The translations under genes were made by a program, and so were the position numbers. 64,000 nucleotides of DNA, from positions 434,001-498,000 of the forward strand of contig JAMBOW010000001.1 in assembly GCA_023715865.1 (NCBI GenBank). The letters run 5' to 3'. The notes below the pieces were generated by a model. That model was not told the DNA's origin. It searched no databases and saw nothing but the letters and a program-made list of their open reading frames with translations. The stretch is from Neobacillus mesonae (GTDB lineage Bacteria; Bacillota; Bacilli; Paenibacillales; Paenibacillaceae). Positions 1 through 7,461 of this stretch are shown one piece after another. Each line of letters opens with the position of its first letter. Position 1 is the first letter of the stretch.

Positions 1-636
1 CTTCTTTTTTATTGTCTTCAATGACCTATCGTTGCGTATATTATTCTATCTGCTCTCAAATTAATCATTGGATATGCTTCTAACACAGAAGCATTAAAAG
101 CGGATGGATTAAACAACGCGACAGATATTGTAGCTTCTATTGCAGTTTTAATTGGACTAAAAATATCTCAAAGACCTGCGGATGGAAATCACCGATATGG
201 TCACTGGAAATCAGAAACCATTGCTTCTATGGTGGCTTCCTTTATTATGATGGCTGTTGGGTTGCAGGTATTATTTACAGCCATCACCTCTGTTTTTGAA
301 GGTAAGGAGCACTCCCCAGATCTGATAGCTGCCTGAACTGGTATTTTCTGTGCTATAGTCATGTACTTTTTTTATCGTTATAACAGGTACTTGGAAGTCC
401 TATTAAGCAGCTATAAAGATGTTGTGCTGAATGTGAATGGAGTAGAAGAAGTTAAAAACATTAAAGCTAGAAATTACGGAAGTAATGCAGTCATCGATAT
501 TACTTTAATAATCAAGGCTCAACTTAAGTTTGAACAAGCCCACGCGGTAGCAACACAAGTAGAAATAGAACTGAAAAAGATACCCGATGTTTATGAAGTC
601 CATGTTCATTACGAGCCGCATCCTACATCCTGTTAA
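1..636 (+). pseudogene. Decayed cation diffusion facilitator (CDF) transporter gene
   Basis: Frame 1 reads as a CDF-family metal/proton antiporter. Seen are the second-helix motif ADGLNNATDIVAS, the stretch RYGHWKSETIASMVASF, and a C-terminal cytoplasmic domain ending HVHYEPHP. The reading is broken: TGA at 334-336 lies where relatives normally carry tryptophan (LIAA-stop-TGIF), and the protein jumps from YFFYRYNR straight to the cytoplasmic domain, so the last membrane helices are missing. Another stop lies at 22-24, just before recognisable homology. The gene begins at or before the window edge. An ATG at 361 would give a 91-residue fragment, but it has no good ribosome site. Inference: a dead gene with at least one nonsense change and one internal deletion. 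Family assignment is from motifs only. Confidence 0.82.
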
Positions 637-811
637 CAAAGGACTAACTGAAGGTAATATAGCTGGATTTATGAGACCTTACTATTTTTCTGTTTTGCAG
701 GTTTTATCTCTTTTTTAATTGTTTTTAAGGTGTACTTAAGATTAGAAGTGCAAAATAAAGGCAGTTAAGAGGACATATCTTCCAAACAGTGAGATTAGGA
801 GGTCTAACGAC

Positions 812-2446
812 ATGAGCGACAATAACAACAATAACAGATTCGGCCGTGAAGAAGATGAGCGTGAACAAAGGGAACATGAATCCCGTCAATCAGAAAATAG
901 CGGCTCCTACTATTATTCATACGGACCATTTCAGTCCATGAATTCCGAGAATAAGGAATCCGCTTCTGAGGCTAAAGACGTAGAGGTTACACCTCCCGAT
1001 CCGATCAAGCCGGTACCTACCATGATTGAAAGAAATTCGAGCAATTATACCCGCTCAGGAAATGCATACACCAGCTCAAGCAGTGGCTCTGGTGGCGGAG
1101 GCGGAGAGCGAAACTGGCAGTATAACCGTAAGCCTAAATCCAACTTTAAAACCGGTGTCTTCTCCTTTATCGCCGGTATGCTGGTCATTGCCGTACTGAT
1201 GTTCACATCGGATCGGATGAATCTATTTACTCCGGAAGCTGCACTTTCAAACAGCGCAACTTCCGCTGCAGAAGCATCAACTGAAAATTCAAACACACCA
1301 AGCAACAGCGGCAATGAAAGTGGTGTAACAACATCTCTGCCCGTTGGTTCTACAGACATTTCCTCTGTAGTAAGTAAAGTGAGTCCTGCCGTTGTCAAAA
1401 TTGAGACTTATTCTAATTCAGCATCAAGCAGCTCCAATCAAAGCCCTTATTACAATGACCCGCTCTACCAATATTTCTTTGGGGGCAACGGGGGAGGCAG
1501 CAGTTCGAACAACGGCAATGGAAACAGTGACGGCTCCTCGTCGAGCCAGCTTACTCCGCTAGGAATCGGATCTGGCTTTATCTTTGAGAAAGACGGTTAT
1601 ATTTTGACGAATGAGCACGTTGTTTCCGGTGCTGATGTGATCCAAGTTACACTTGAAGACAATAATAAACCATATGAAGCTAAGCTGCTCGGAAGCAGCG
1701 CTGATCTTGACCTTGCGGTACTTAAAATCGAAGGCGATGATTTCCCTGTAGCGTCTTTGGGTAATTCCGACGATGTTCAAGTCGGTGAATGGCTGGTAGC
1801 GATCGGTAACCCAGAAGGCTTTGAGCATACCGTTACTGCAGGTGTACTTTCTGCGAAGGATCGTACGATAACAATTAATGACGAATCAACAGGTCAGCCT
1901 AATGAGTATAATAACTTGCTGCAAACCGATGCATCCATCAATCCGGGTAACTCGGGAGGTCCGCTTCTGAACCTGCAAGGTGAAGTTATCGGTATGAACG
2001 TAGCTGTAAGTGCAGATGCTCAAGGAATCGGATTTGCTATCCCGTCCAGCGTTATTCAGAATGTAGTAGAACAGCTCAAAAACAACGAAGAAATTCCAAA
2101 AGAACCGGTACCGTTTATTGGCGCATCCCTGATGAACCTTACTCCGGAAGTGGCCAAACAAATGGGAACAGAACTGACGGAAGGATCTGTCGTCATGAAC
2201 TTGGTTTACCAATCTCCTGCCTATACTGCGGACCTTCGTCCGTATGATATTATTACAGGAATTAATGGTGAAAAATATGCAACAACGACCGATCTGATTG
2301 AGCAGATTCAAACTCATAAGGTTGGGGATCAAATTACACTTAATGTAAATAGAGACGGCAATACGATGGACGTCAAAGTTACGATTGGTGACAGCAACGA
2401 TTTTGATACAACTCAGCAGCAAAATCAGCAAAGTACACAACCGTAA
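812..2446 (+). CDS. htrA: Membrane-anchored HtrA/DegP-type serine protease with PDZ domain
   Basis: Extracytoplasmic quality-control protease of the trypsin-like HtrA family, 544 residues. The first ~110 residues are cytoplasmic, polar and rich in Asn, Ser and Gly. One membrane helix follows at about 114-132, so the protease faces outside. The catalytic triad is visible: His269 in TNEHVV, Asp300 in LDLAVL and Ser381 in NPGNSGGPLL. A Ser/Gly/Asn-rich linker (about 201-247) precedes the core, and one PDZ domain occupies roughly 430-525. The ATG follows a TAGGAGGT site at 796-803 with good spacing. It stands alone and ends in a strong terminator. Relatives in Bacillus (HtrA/HtrB) respond to secretion stress through CssRS; no such operator is evident here. 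The long acidic N-terminal tail is typical of the Gram-positive members. Confidence 0.96.
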   Translation: MSDNNNNNRFGREEDEREQREHESRQSENSGSYYYSYGPFQSMNSENKESASEAKDVEVTPPDPIKPVPTMIERNSSNYTRSGNAYTSSSSGSGGGGGERNWQYNRKPKSNFKTGVFSFIAGMLVIAVLMFTSDRMNLFTPEAALSNSATSAAEASTENSNTPSNSGNESGVTTSLPVGSTDISSVVSKVSPAVVKIETYSNSASSSSNQSPYYNDPLYQYFFGGNGGGSSSNNGNGNSDGSSSSQLTPLGIGSGFIFEKDGYILTNEHVVSGADVIQVTLEDNNKPYEAKLLGSSADLDLAVLKIEGDDFPVASLGNSDDVQVGEWLVAIGNPEGFEHTVTAGVLSAKDRTITINDESTGQPNEYNNLLQTDASINPGNSGGPLLNLQGEVIGMNVAVSADAQGIGFAIPSSVIQNVVEQLKNNEEIPKEPVPFIGASLMNLTPEVAKQMGTELTEGSVVMNLVYQSPAYTADLRPYDIITGINGEKYATTTDLIEQIQTHKVGDQITLNVNRDGNTMDVKVTIGDSNDFDTTQQQNQQSTQP

Positions 2447-2544
2447 ACTTATGTAACTATTAAAGTATCCTCATTAAGCAACGATCTCTATATAAGCTTT
2501 CATTGATTGTGGTAAGTTAATAGAAAGGTCAGTTGAAAACATGA

Positions 2545-2580
2545 AGGAGCAGGCTGCAACTTTGCGGCTGCTCCTTTTTT
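2545..2580 (+). terminator. Intrinsic terminator after htrA
   Basis: AGGAGC-AG-GCTGC pairs with GCGGCTGCTCCT, followed directly by TTTTTT. It ends the HtrA transcript before the convergent lipoprotein gene. Confidence 0.85.
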
Positions 2581-2615
2581 ATTTAAGCTGTCTATGATGT
2601 GTTTGCTCATCGATC

Positions 2616-3125
2616 CTATTCCTCGAATACTTCAGAAATTCTTAACCTCATTGATCTAATACTGTCTTCAATTTTTGTCTGACCATCATTAAAATCCGCA
2701 TAAAGTACAATTTCCCCATCGGAGCTCAGCATATGGTCCAGCTGCTCGTTGGTAATAGGTATTTCAATCGTTTCCTCCAGCCATGCTCCTCTTTTTAATA
2801 TAGATGTTAGACCTATACTAGGAGAAGAACTTGGAGGTAGAAGCGATTTACCGTCAATCTGAAGGTCAATTCGCAGCACATTAAAGCTGTGCATGATTTC
2901 GAGCTCCGGCTTACTCCCAACATATCTAATTCTGGCTTGAAATTTGAGGTTGGTAGAACTACGAGTAATCTCACCCAAGCTCAGTCTCAGCTCATATTCA
3001 CCATGAGTTTTAACAGCTGTCACGGAATCGCTTGTCTTCACGATTTCATCGGGTGGAGCAGAAGGCGATGAACTACATCCTTTAAGAAAAATAATCAGAA
3101 TCATCAGTATAGGGACAGTTTTCAT
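2616..3125 (-). CDS. Small lipoprotein of unknown function
   Basis: 169 residues on the minus strand. The N-terminus is a lipoprotein signal: a hydrophobic stretch followed by the lipobox LKGC, giving lipidated Cys16, then SSSPSAPPDE as a flexible tether. The rest looks like one compact beta-rich domain (alternating hydrophobics such as YELRLSLGEI and LKFQARIRYV), probably on the outer face of the membrane. The start follows AAGGAGT about 6 bases upstream. I do not recognise a named family and see no catalytic motif. It is a single gene, convergent with htrA. A role in envelope stress beside htrA would be speculation. Confidence 0.8.
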   Translation of the reverse strand: MKTVPILMILIIFLKGCSSSPSAPPDEIVKTSDSVTAVKTHGEYELRLSLGEITRSSTNLKFQARIRYVGSKPELEIMHSFNVLRIDLQIDGKSLLPPSSSPSIGLTSILKRGAWLEETIEIPITNEQLDHMLSSDGEIVLYADFNDGQTKIEDSIRSMRLRISEVFEE

Positions 3126-3353
3126 GATCAGACTCCTTGCCTTTAAATGATAATAGCTTTTATTGAATATAGACGCTGTAAAGAGAGGGAAGGTTCATTG
3201 AAACAAGATATTTGGCAGGAATACGTATGTGCGTTGGTTAATAGTTTTAATGCTAATCTATTGAAAAGGCAAAAAAAGCATATAATAAAACATTAAATAT
3301 GTAATAAGACATTAACTATTATTATTTACTTTAAATGTATATTAATAACTTGA

Positions 3354-3382
3354 TTGACATGATGTACCATATCTGTTATCTT
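3354..3382 (+). promoter_or_regulatory. Strong vegetative promoter of the Gre-like unit
   Basis: Consensus -35 TTGACA (3354-3359), a 17-base spacer and -10 TATCTT (3377-3382) with an extended TGn (3374-3376). Predicted start near 3389, which puts the 3391-3420 hairpin at the very 5' end of the RNA. Confidence 0.7.
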
Positions 3383-3390
3383 GCTTGTAT

Positions 3391-3420
3391 AAGACATTTC
3401 GCCGGTAAGCGGAATGTCTT
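3391..3420 (+). promoter_or_regulatory. 5'-terminal RNA hairpin of the Gre-like leader
   Basis: AAGACATTTCGC (3391-3402) pairs with GCGGAATGTCTT (3409-3420) around the loop CGGTAA: 12 pairs including one wobble. There is no U-run directly behind it, so it is not a simple terminator. It starts within a few bases of the predicted transcript start, so it could stabilise the 5' end or, as DNA, serve as an operator. Confidence 0.6.
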
Positions 3421-3469
3421 AGTTCGTATATCCTTTTTTATGTATATATATCTTTTAGGAGGTGATGTC

Positions 3470-3508
3470 ATGTATCTTGTGTTTCTCCCGTTAGGGAGCA
3501 ATCAGTAG
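3470..3508 (+). CDS. Candidate 12-residue leader peptide
   Basis: ATG to TAG encodes MYLVFLPLGSNQ. It is preceded by AGGAGGTGAT (3457-3466), a near-complete complement of the 16S rRNA tail, at ideal spacing. CTCCC-GTTA-GGGAG inside the ORF can form a small hairpin. The ideal ribosome site makes translation likely. The peptide matches no family I know. Its position between promoter and gene resembles ribosome-stalling leaders of inducible genes, which is inference. Confidence 0.45.
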   Translation: MYLVFLPLGSNQ

Positions 3509-3567
3509 TGGACTTTCGAAAAATATTAAACGGAGTGTACCTTCTCTGACATCAGGTCATTTTTAGA

Positions 3568-3586
3568 AGTTTTAAGTCTTAAAACT
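3568..3586. repeat. Perfect 19-base palindrome in the Gre-like leader
   Basis: AGTTTTAAG-T-CTTAAAACT: two 9-base arms around one base. It lies about 180 bases after the predicted transcript start. It may be an operator or an RNA hairpin; neither can be proved from sequence. Confidence 0.5.
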
Positions 3587-3641
3587 GCAGCAAATTTGAT
3601 ATCATGAGTAAATTTTATTTATTAATAATTTGGAGGTTAAC

Positions 3642-3704
3642 ATGAAAATCAATTCATCTAATCTACTTCACATTCAGGGGGAGTATATTTACTATGAGCC
3701 ATAG
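3642..3704 (+). CDS. Candidate 20-residue upstream ORF overlapping the Gre-like start
   Basis: ATG to TAG encodes MKINSSNLLHIQGEYIYYEP. TGGAGG (3631-3636) lies five bases upstream of the ATG. The last 11 bases overlap the start of the next gene at 3694, in another frame, so ribosomes ending here could restart on the Gre-like gene (translational coupling). Inside it sits AGGGGGAG (3676-3683), the ribosome site of that gene. No homology recognised. It may be a purely regulatory ORF. Confidence 0.45.
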   Translation: MKINSSNLLHIQGEYIYYEP

Positions 3705-4140
3705 TTTGTTACTAGAAGGATCAAGGAATCAACTCATAAATCAGTTGGTATATCTAGACGAAGATTTACCTTCTTTTCTGGACGAATACTACCCAACTCT
3801 TAATAAACAACGAAGCATCGTGGAAAATACGCTTAAAAAATATGCTTCCATCATTGAAGGGATTCTTACAAACTTTACGGATAACAATTTGAATACGTTC
3901 GTCTTAATTGGCAGTAAAGTTACGATTCAGTACTTAGATGATAGTACCAGCGAGTCCTTTGTTATTGTTTTTCCTTCGAATGCGGAACCTGACAAAAATT
4001 CTATATCCTTTCTATCTCCTATTGGGTTGCAATTGCTTATGGCACAAGAAAAAGAGGTTTATGATTTGGACATTCCTTCAGGAACGATCCAAATTCGAGT
4101 TGAAAAAATTCAATTCTATAACAATGGAAACCTGGAATAA
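3694..4140 (+). CDS. Gre-factor-like protein (GreA/GreB C-terminal domain)
   Basis: 148 residues. Residues ~68-142 match the FKBP-like C-terminal domain of GreA/GreB/Rnk, the part that binds RNA polymerase beside the secondary channel: IGSKVTIQYLDD, AEPDKNSISFLSPIGLQLL, and a closing PSGTIQIRVEKI strand. Residues ~10-65 are helical but short. They lack the conserved GDLSENAEY tip that places the acidic residues of GreA into the active site, although an acidic patch LDEDLPSFLDEYY is present. Inference: it probably binds polymerase without normal transcript-cleavage activity, in the manner of Rnk- or Gfh-type paralogues. It has its own AGGGGGAG ribosome site and overlaps the 20-residue ORF upstream and the membrane protein downstream. 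Confidence 0.8.
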   Translation: MSHSLLLEGSRNQLINQLVYLDEDLPSFLDEYYPTLNKQRSIVENTLKKYASIIEGILTNFTDNNLNTFVLIGSKVTIQYLDDSTSESFVIVFPSNAEPDKNSISFLSPIGLQLLMAQEKEVYDLDIPSGTIQIRVEKIQFYNNGNLE

Positions 4141-4378
4141 TATTAGTCAATACGGAGTAGAACTCATTGGGATTTTTGCTTATTTGTTATTATTGTATCG
4201 TTCAAATACGATGCTAAGGGGAGATCGGAAAAACCTGCATAATTGGTTAAGGTGTAAGTGGATTAATATGACAGAAGAAAAGCTGGATGAGTTATTTTTC
4301 AAGGTGATATCCTATACGTCTGCGCTGATTGTAATCGTCATCATGATATACTATATTTTACATTGGCTGCTGTCCTGA
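4124..4378 (+). CDS. Small two-helix membrane protein coupled to the Gre-like gene
   Basis: 84 residues from the ATG at 4124, which overlaps the end of the Gre-like gene by 17 bases and implies translational coupling. Two hydrophobic segments are seen (about residues 10-25, GVELIGIFAYLLLLY, and 61-84, near SALIVIVIMIYYILHWLL), separated by a basic, Trp- and Arg-containing loop (NLHNWLRCKW). No convincing ribosome site of its own is present. The reading frame is open further upstream to 3938, but that part is the shadow of the Gre-like gene. Function unknown. The overlap argues for joint expression and possibly joint function. Confidence 0.6.
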   Translation: METWNNISQYGVELIGIFAYLLLLYRSNTMLRGDRKNLHNWLRCKWINMTEEKLDELFFKVISYTSALIVIVIMIYYILHWLLS

Positions 4379-4417
4379 TTAATAGAAGAATAGTGATCAT
4401 AATGTATGAAATGACTT

Positions 4418-4456
4418 TTAAGGGAACTGGATTAGAAATAATCACAGTTCCCTTAA
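4418..4456. terminator. Hairpin ending the Gre-like unit
   Basis: TTAAGGGAACTG (4418-4429) pairs perfectly with CAGTTCCCTTAA (4445-4456), 12 base pairs. The downstream tract AATTAATTGATT is only moderately U-rich, so termination is likely but not certain. Confidence 0.55.
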
Positions 4457-4533
4457 TTAATTGATTAGACTGGTTTTATTAAGCCGCAAGATAACATAAC
4501 ATGTAGCTTATGCCAGTGTACTTTATTGATATC

Positions 4534-4571
4534 CATGAATGAATCTTATAAAATATAGAGATTCATTCATG
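4534..4571. repeat. 13-base inverted repeat upstream of the busR-like gene
   Basis: CATGAATGAATCT (4534-4546) and AGATTCATTCATG (4559-4571) are perfect inverted copies separated by 12 AT-rich bases. They lie 50 bases before the regulator start, a fitting place for an autoregulatory operator. It could also be an RNA hairpin. Confidence 0.5.
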
Positions 4572-4621
4572 TTTATTGGTAAACCATAATTAATCGTTAA
4601 GGGTAAGGGGATACAGTAATA

Positions 4622-5251
4622 ATGCAGGAAAAGGCCGGATATAAATCCATTGCTCTTGATATTGCTCAAAGGATCGTCAGCGGAGAATTTCCCCGTAATA
4701 GCAAGCTTTCCGGACGGTCTCTATTAGCTGGACAATACCATGTTTCACCTGAGACTATCCGCAAAGCTATCGGCTTGTTAAAGGAAGAGAACATCGTATC
4801 TGTATCGCAAGGCAAGGAGATTATTGTTTTGTCAGAGCAGCTAGCGCATGAGTATATTACGAAGCATAATTATTTAAAATCTGCATATTCGCTTAGACAG
4901 GACCTACAGTCACTGCTCGAAGAGAAGAAGGCAATTGACGAGAGATTTGAACTCCTTCTGAACGACATCATTGAGGCCTCGGATCGTTTGCAAAATCTAA
5001 AGCCTTACCGTCCTGTTGAGATCACGATCAAGGCAGATTCACATGTGGTAGGCAACACGATCGGCAACTTATTTTTTTGGCAAAATACAGGTGCGACAAT
5101 TATCGCATTACGTAGAGGAACCGATGTTTCCATCTCACCTGGACCCCATGTTGTACTGCGGGAGGATGATGTGATCATTGCCGTGGGTGACGATAAAATG
5201 TATGATCGGACGGCCCGTTTTATAAACCAAAAAATAGTAACGGAACAATAA
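4622..5251 (+). CDS. busR: GntR-HTH / RCK_C regulator, BusR type
   Basis: 209 residues. A GntR-type winged helix-turn-helix occupies ~5-70 (LAGQYHVSPETIRKAIGLLKEENIVS), a coiled coil ~78-127, and an RCK_C (TrkA C-terminal) domain ~128-205 with RRGTDVSISPGPHVVLREDDVIIAVGDD. This three-part order is that of BusR of lactic streptococci, a repressor of betaine uptake whose RCK_C domain binds cyclic di-AMP (known for the family). The next genes are an OpuC-type compatible-solute importer, which supports the same job here: shutting off osmolyte uptake when cyclic di-AMP is high. ATG start; the upstream GGTAAGGGGATACAGTAAT gives a moderate ribosome site. It has its own terminator, so opuC has a separate promoter. 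The ligand is inferred from architecture and context. Confidence 0.85.
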   Translation: MQEKAGYKSIALDIAQRIVSGEFPRNSKLSGRSLLAGQYHVSPETIRKAIGLLKEENIVSVSQGKEIIVLSEQLAHEYITKHNYLKSAYSLRQDLQSLLEEKKAIDERFELLLNDIIEASDRLQNLKPYRPVEITIKADSHVVGNTIGNLFFWQNTGATIIALRRGTDVSISPGPHVVLREDDVIIAVGDDKMYDRTARFINQKIVTEQ

Positions 5252-5278
5252 ATTCTATTATAGTTATAAATGATCGAG

Positions 5279-5320
5279 AAGACGATTCTGTCCTTTTAAT
5301 AGGCGGGAATCGTCTTTTTT
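5279..5320 (+). terminator. Intrinsic terminator after the busR-like gene
   Basis: AAGACGATTC and GAATCGTCTT form the stem, followed by TTTTTT. It separates the regulator from the transporter operon. Confidence 0.8.
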
Positions 5321-5492
5321 GGTGTCATGAAATGGTAGTGAATAGTGGTGCTGAAGAACCAAGATTAATATTAACGTAAATATAGTTATGTAAACTGATT
5401 TGCAGATTACTATATCTTATGTTTAATTACAATATTTGAAATATCGTAATAATTACCACAATAATACATACAACTTATATTACACCTATAGG

Positions 5493-5521
5493 TTGTTAGT
5501 TAAAAAACATTCTGTTATAGT
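5493..5521 (+). promoter_or_regulatory. Candidate opuC promoter
   Basis: TTGTTA (5493-5498), 17 bases, TATAGT (5516-5521) with an extended TGn. This predicts a leader of about 100 bases before opuCA. The rest of 5321-5630 is AT-rich, with a small ATATTT-G-AAATAT palindrome near 5433 but no recognisable riboswitch. Confidence 0.5.
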
Positions 5522-5630
5522 AGTCCATAGTCCTAAAACTTTCTTTTCTATATCTACTCACTATGCTGAGCAGGGGAAGAAAAGCATGTTTTCGGTATTT
5601 AACTGTAACGGGAGGTTAGAAGAAGTATTT

Positions 5631-6761
5631 ATGCTCAAATTTGATCAGGTTAGCAAGAAGTACCCGAACGGTCATGAGGCAGTAAAGAATATCAGCTTTG
5701 AAATCGGTGCCGGAGAAATTCTGGCTTTGATTGGCCCAAGCGGCTGTGGCAAAACGACCACAATGAAAATGATCAATCGGCTTATTCCTCATACGTCCGG
5801 TCAAATTTTTATTAATGGAAAGGATATCACGAAGGAAGACCCCGTAACTCTTCGCAAAAATATGGGCTACGTCATTCAGCAGGCTGGTTTATTCCCCCAT
5901 TACACGATTGAAGATAATGTTGGACTTATTCCTCAATTGAAGAAGTGGAATCCAGAGAAGAAAAAGCAGCGGGTTAATGAGATGCTTCAGCTGGTTGGGC
6001 TTGACCCTTCGGTCTTTGCTAAACGTTATCCTAAACAGCTATCGGGCGGTCAACAGCAGCGTGTTGGGGTCGCTAGAGCCCTGGCTGCAGACCCGGAAAT
6101 TATATTAATGGATGAGCCTTTTGGCGCACTTGATCCGATAACTCGAGAACAGCTCCAGGATGAGCTGCTAAGACTGCAGCAAAATCTGAAGAAGACAATT
6201 GTGTTTGTCACCCATGATATGGAGGAAGCATTAAAGCTTGGCGATAAGATCGCTATTTTAAAAGATGGAGAACTCGTTCAAATCGATTCACCGGATCAGA
6301 TATTAAGCCGGCCGGCGAATGAGTTTGTCGAAGGCTTTATCGGTAAAAATCGGATTTATCAGAACCCAGAATACATACCCATTACAGATGTAATGAGAGA
6401 TAACCCATCTACTGCCTTGCCGGAGCGAAATCCTGCAAAAGCCATTACGATGATGCGGCAGCGCAGGACGGATACACTGCTCGTCAGTGATAAGGATGGA
6501 AGATTGCTTGGAATTGTCTCAGCTTATGAATTATCGAACCATATGGATGCGGCTTCTATAAGCGAGGTTATGCATCCGGCAGAGGTTGTTCTGGAAGAAT
6601 CAGCAACGGCTAGAGATGCGCTGGCCATTATTAATGAGGCGCCTTACGGAATTATACCGATAGTTAACAGCAACCAAATCATTATAGGAATTGTCACTCG
6701 CAGCAGCCTGCTTACTGCCTTTGCTTCACAATGGGTAGGAGAGAAGGAGGTGCTCGCATGA
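5631..6761 (+). CDS. opuCA: Compatible-solute ABC transporter ATPase with tandem CBS domains (OpuCA type)
   Basis: Energises uptake of glycine betaine, choline or carnitine. 376 residues, close to B. subtilis OpuCA. Walker A GPSGCGKTT at 35-43, Q-loop VIQQAG, signature LSGGQ at 137-141, Walker B ILMDEP at 158-163 and the switch VTHD. Two CBS domains fill ~252-306 and 310-365; in several Firmicutes OpuCA proteins this pair binds cyclic di-AMP. The frame is open back to 5436, but homology begins at this ATG (LKFDQVSKKYPNG). The ribosome site GGGAGG lies 15 bases away, which is long. The end overlaps opuCB by four bases (ATGA). Control by both the BusR-like repressor and the CBS pair would give two cyclic di-AMP checkpoints, which is inference. 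Confidence 0.93.
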   Translation: MLKFDQVSKKYPNGHEAVKNISFEIGAGEILALIGPSGCGKTTTMKMINRLIPHTSGQIFINGKDITKEDPVTLRKNMGYVIQQAGLFPHYTIEDNVGLIPQLKKWNPEKKKQRVNEMLQLVGLDPSVFAKRYPKQLSGGQQQRVGVARALAADPEIILMDEPFGALDPITREQLQDELLRLQQNLKKTIVFVTHDMEEALKLGDKIAILKDGELVQIDSPDQILSRPANEFVEGFIGKNRIYQNPEYIPITDVMRDNPSTALPERNPAKAITMMRQRRTDTLLVSDKDGRLLGIVSAYELSNHMDAASISEVMHPAEVVLEESATARDALAIINEAPYGIIPIVNSNQIIIGIVTRSSLLTAFASQWVGEKEVLA

Positions 6762-7414
6762 GAGATCAATCGTTATTTTCGCAGCTGATGTATCAGCTGG
6801 AGGCGAGAAAAGACGATCTGTTAAGCGCCTTGTTTGTGCACATTCAACTTGTCGTCATATCCATGCTGATAGCTGCTGTCATCGGTATAGCACTCGGCAT
6901 TATTATTACTCGTTTCAAGTTTCTGAAAGGTGTAACACTTGGTACAGCAGGGATTCTACAGACGATCCCAAGTCTTGCCATGCTCGGGTTTATGATCCCA
7001 TTTTTCGGAATTGGTATGAATACCGCTATTGTAGCTTTATTCCTTTATTCATTGCTGCCCATTATACGAAACACTTACACAGGGATTACGGATGTAGATT
7101 CTGCAGTGATCGAAGCTGCAAGAGGCATGGGGATGACAGACCGGCAGATCTTGTTTAGAGTTCAGCTTCCACTTGCACTCAGTGTCATGATGGCAGGGAT
7201 CCGAACAGCAACCGTTATTAATGTAGGTACAGCTACACTTGCTGCCTTTATAGGAGCAGGGGGGCTTGGCGAGTTCATCTTCCTCGGTATCCAGCGTAAC
7301 ATCGATGCCCTTACATTGCTTGGTGCGATACCTGCAGCTCTATTGGCGTTGCTCATTGATTATTTGCTGGGACTAGTTGAGAAAGGAACAACACCAAAAG
7401 GACTAAAAGTGTAA
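6758..7414 (+). CDS. opuCB: Compatible-solute ABC permease (OpuCB type)
   Basis: 218 residues, as expected for OpuCB (about 217). Several membrane helices are seen (VHIQLVVISMLIAAVIGIALG, then PSLAMLGFMIPFFGIG). The EAARGMGMTDRQILFRVQLPLAL stretch is the EAA loop that docks onto the ATPase. The chosen ATG overlaps the opuCA stop (ATGA) and has GGAGG nine bases upstream, better than the GTG/ATG codons further 5'. B. subtilis OpuC and OpuB have a second permease gene (CD) after the binding protein. None is present here, so this subunit may form a homodimeric channel. Confidence 0.93.
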   Translation: MRDQSLFSQLMYQLEARKDDLLSALFVHIQLVVISMLIAAVIGIALGIIITRFKFLKGVTLGTAGILQTIPSLAMLGFMIPFFGIGMNTAIVALFLYSLLPIIRNTYTGITDVDSAVIEAARGMGMTDRQILFRVQLPLALSVMMAGIRTATVINVGTATLAAFIGAGGLGEFIFLGIQRNIDALTLLGAIPAALLALLIDYLLGLVEKGTTPKGLKV

Positions 7415-7461
7415 ATTACTACCTTTAACAATAGTTTAAGGAACAGGAGAGGATGTAGATA

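Noticed and set aside
1045..1398. ORF antisense to htrA
   Set aside because: It is opposite the Ser/Gly/Asn-rich region, whose codon bias leaves the other strand open by chance.
3391..3420. Hairpin as a rifamycin-associated element
   Set aside because: The neighbouring Gre-like gene made this tempting, but I cannot confirm the published motif from memory and no rifamycin-inactivating gene is present.
3938..4123. Longer start for the small membrane protein
   Set aside because: This part of the frame lies wholly inside the Gre-like gene, has shadow-like composition and no ribosome site; the two helices begin after 4124.
5321..5630. Cyclic di-AMP (ydaO-type) riboswitch before opuC
   Set aside because: The region is AT-rich and lacks the conserved GC-rich core; control is better explained by the BusR-like protein.
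5436..5630. 65-residue N-terminal extension of OpuCA
   Set aside because: Composition is non-protein-like, homology starts at 5631, and a promoter lies inside the stretch.
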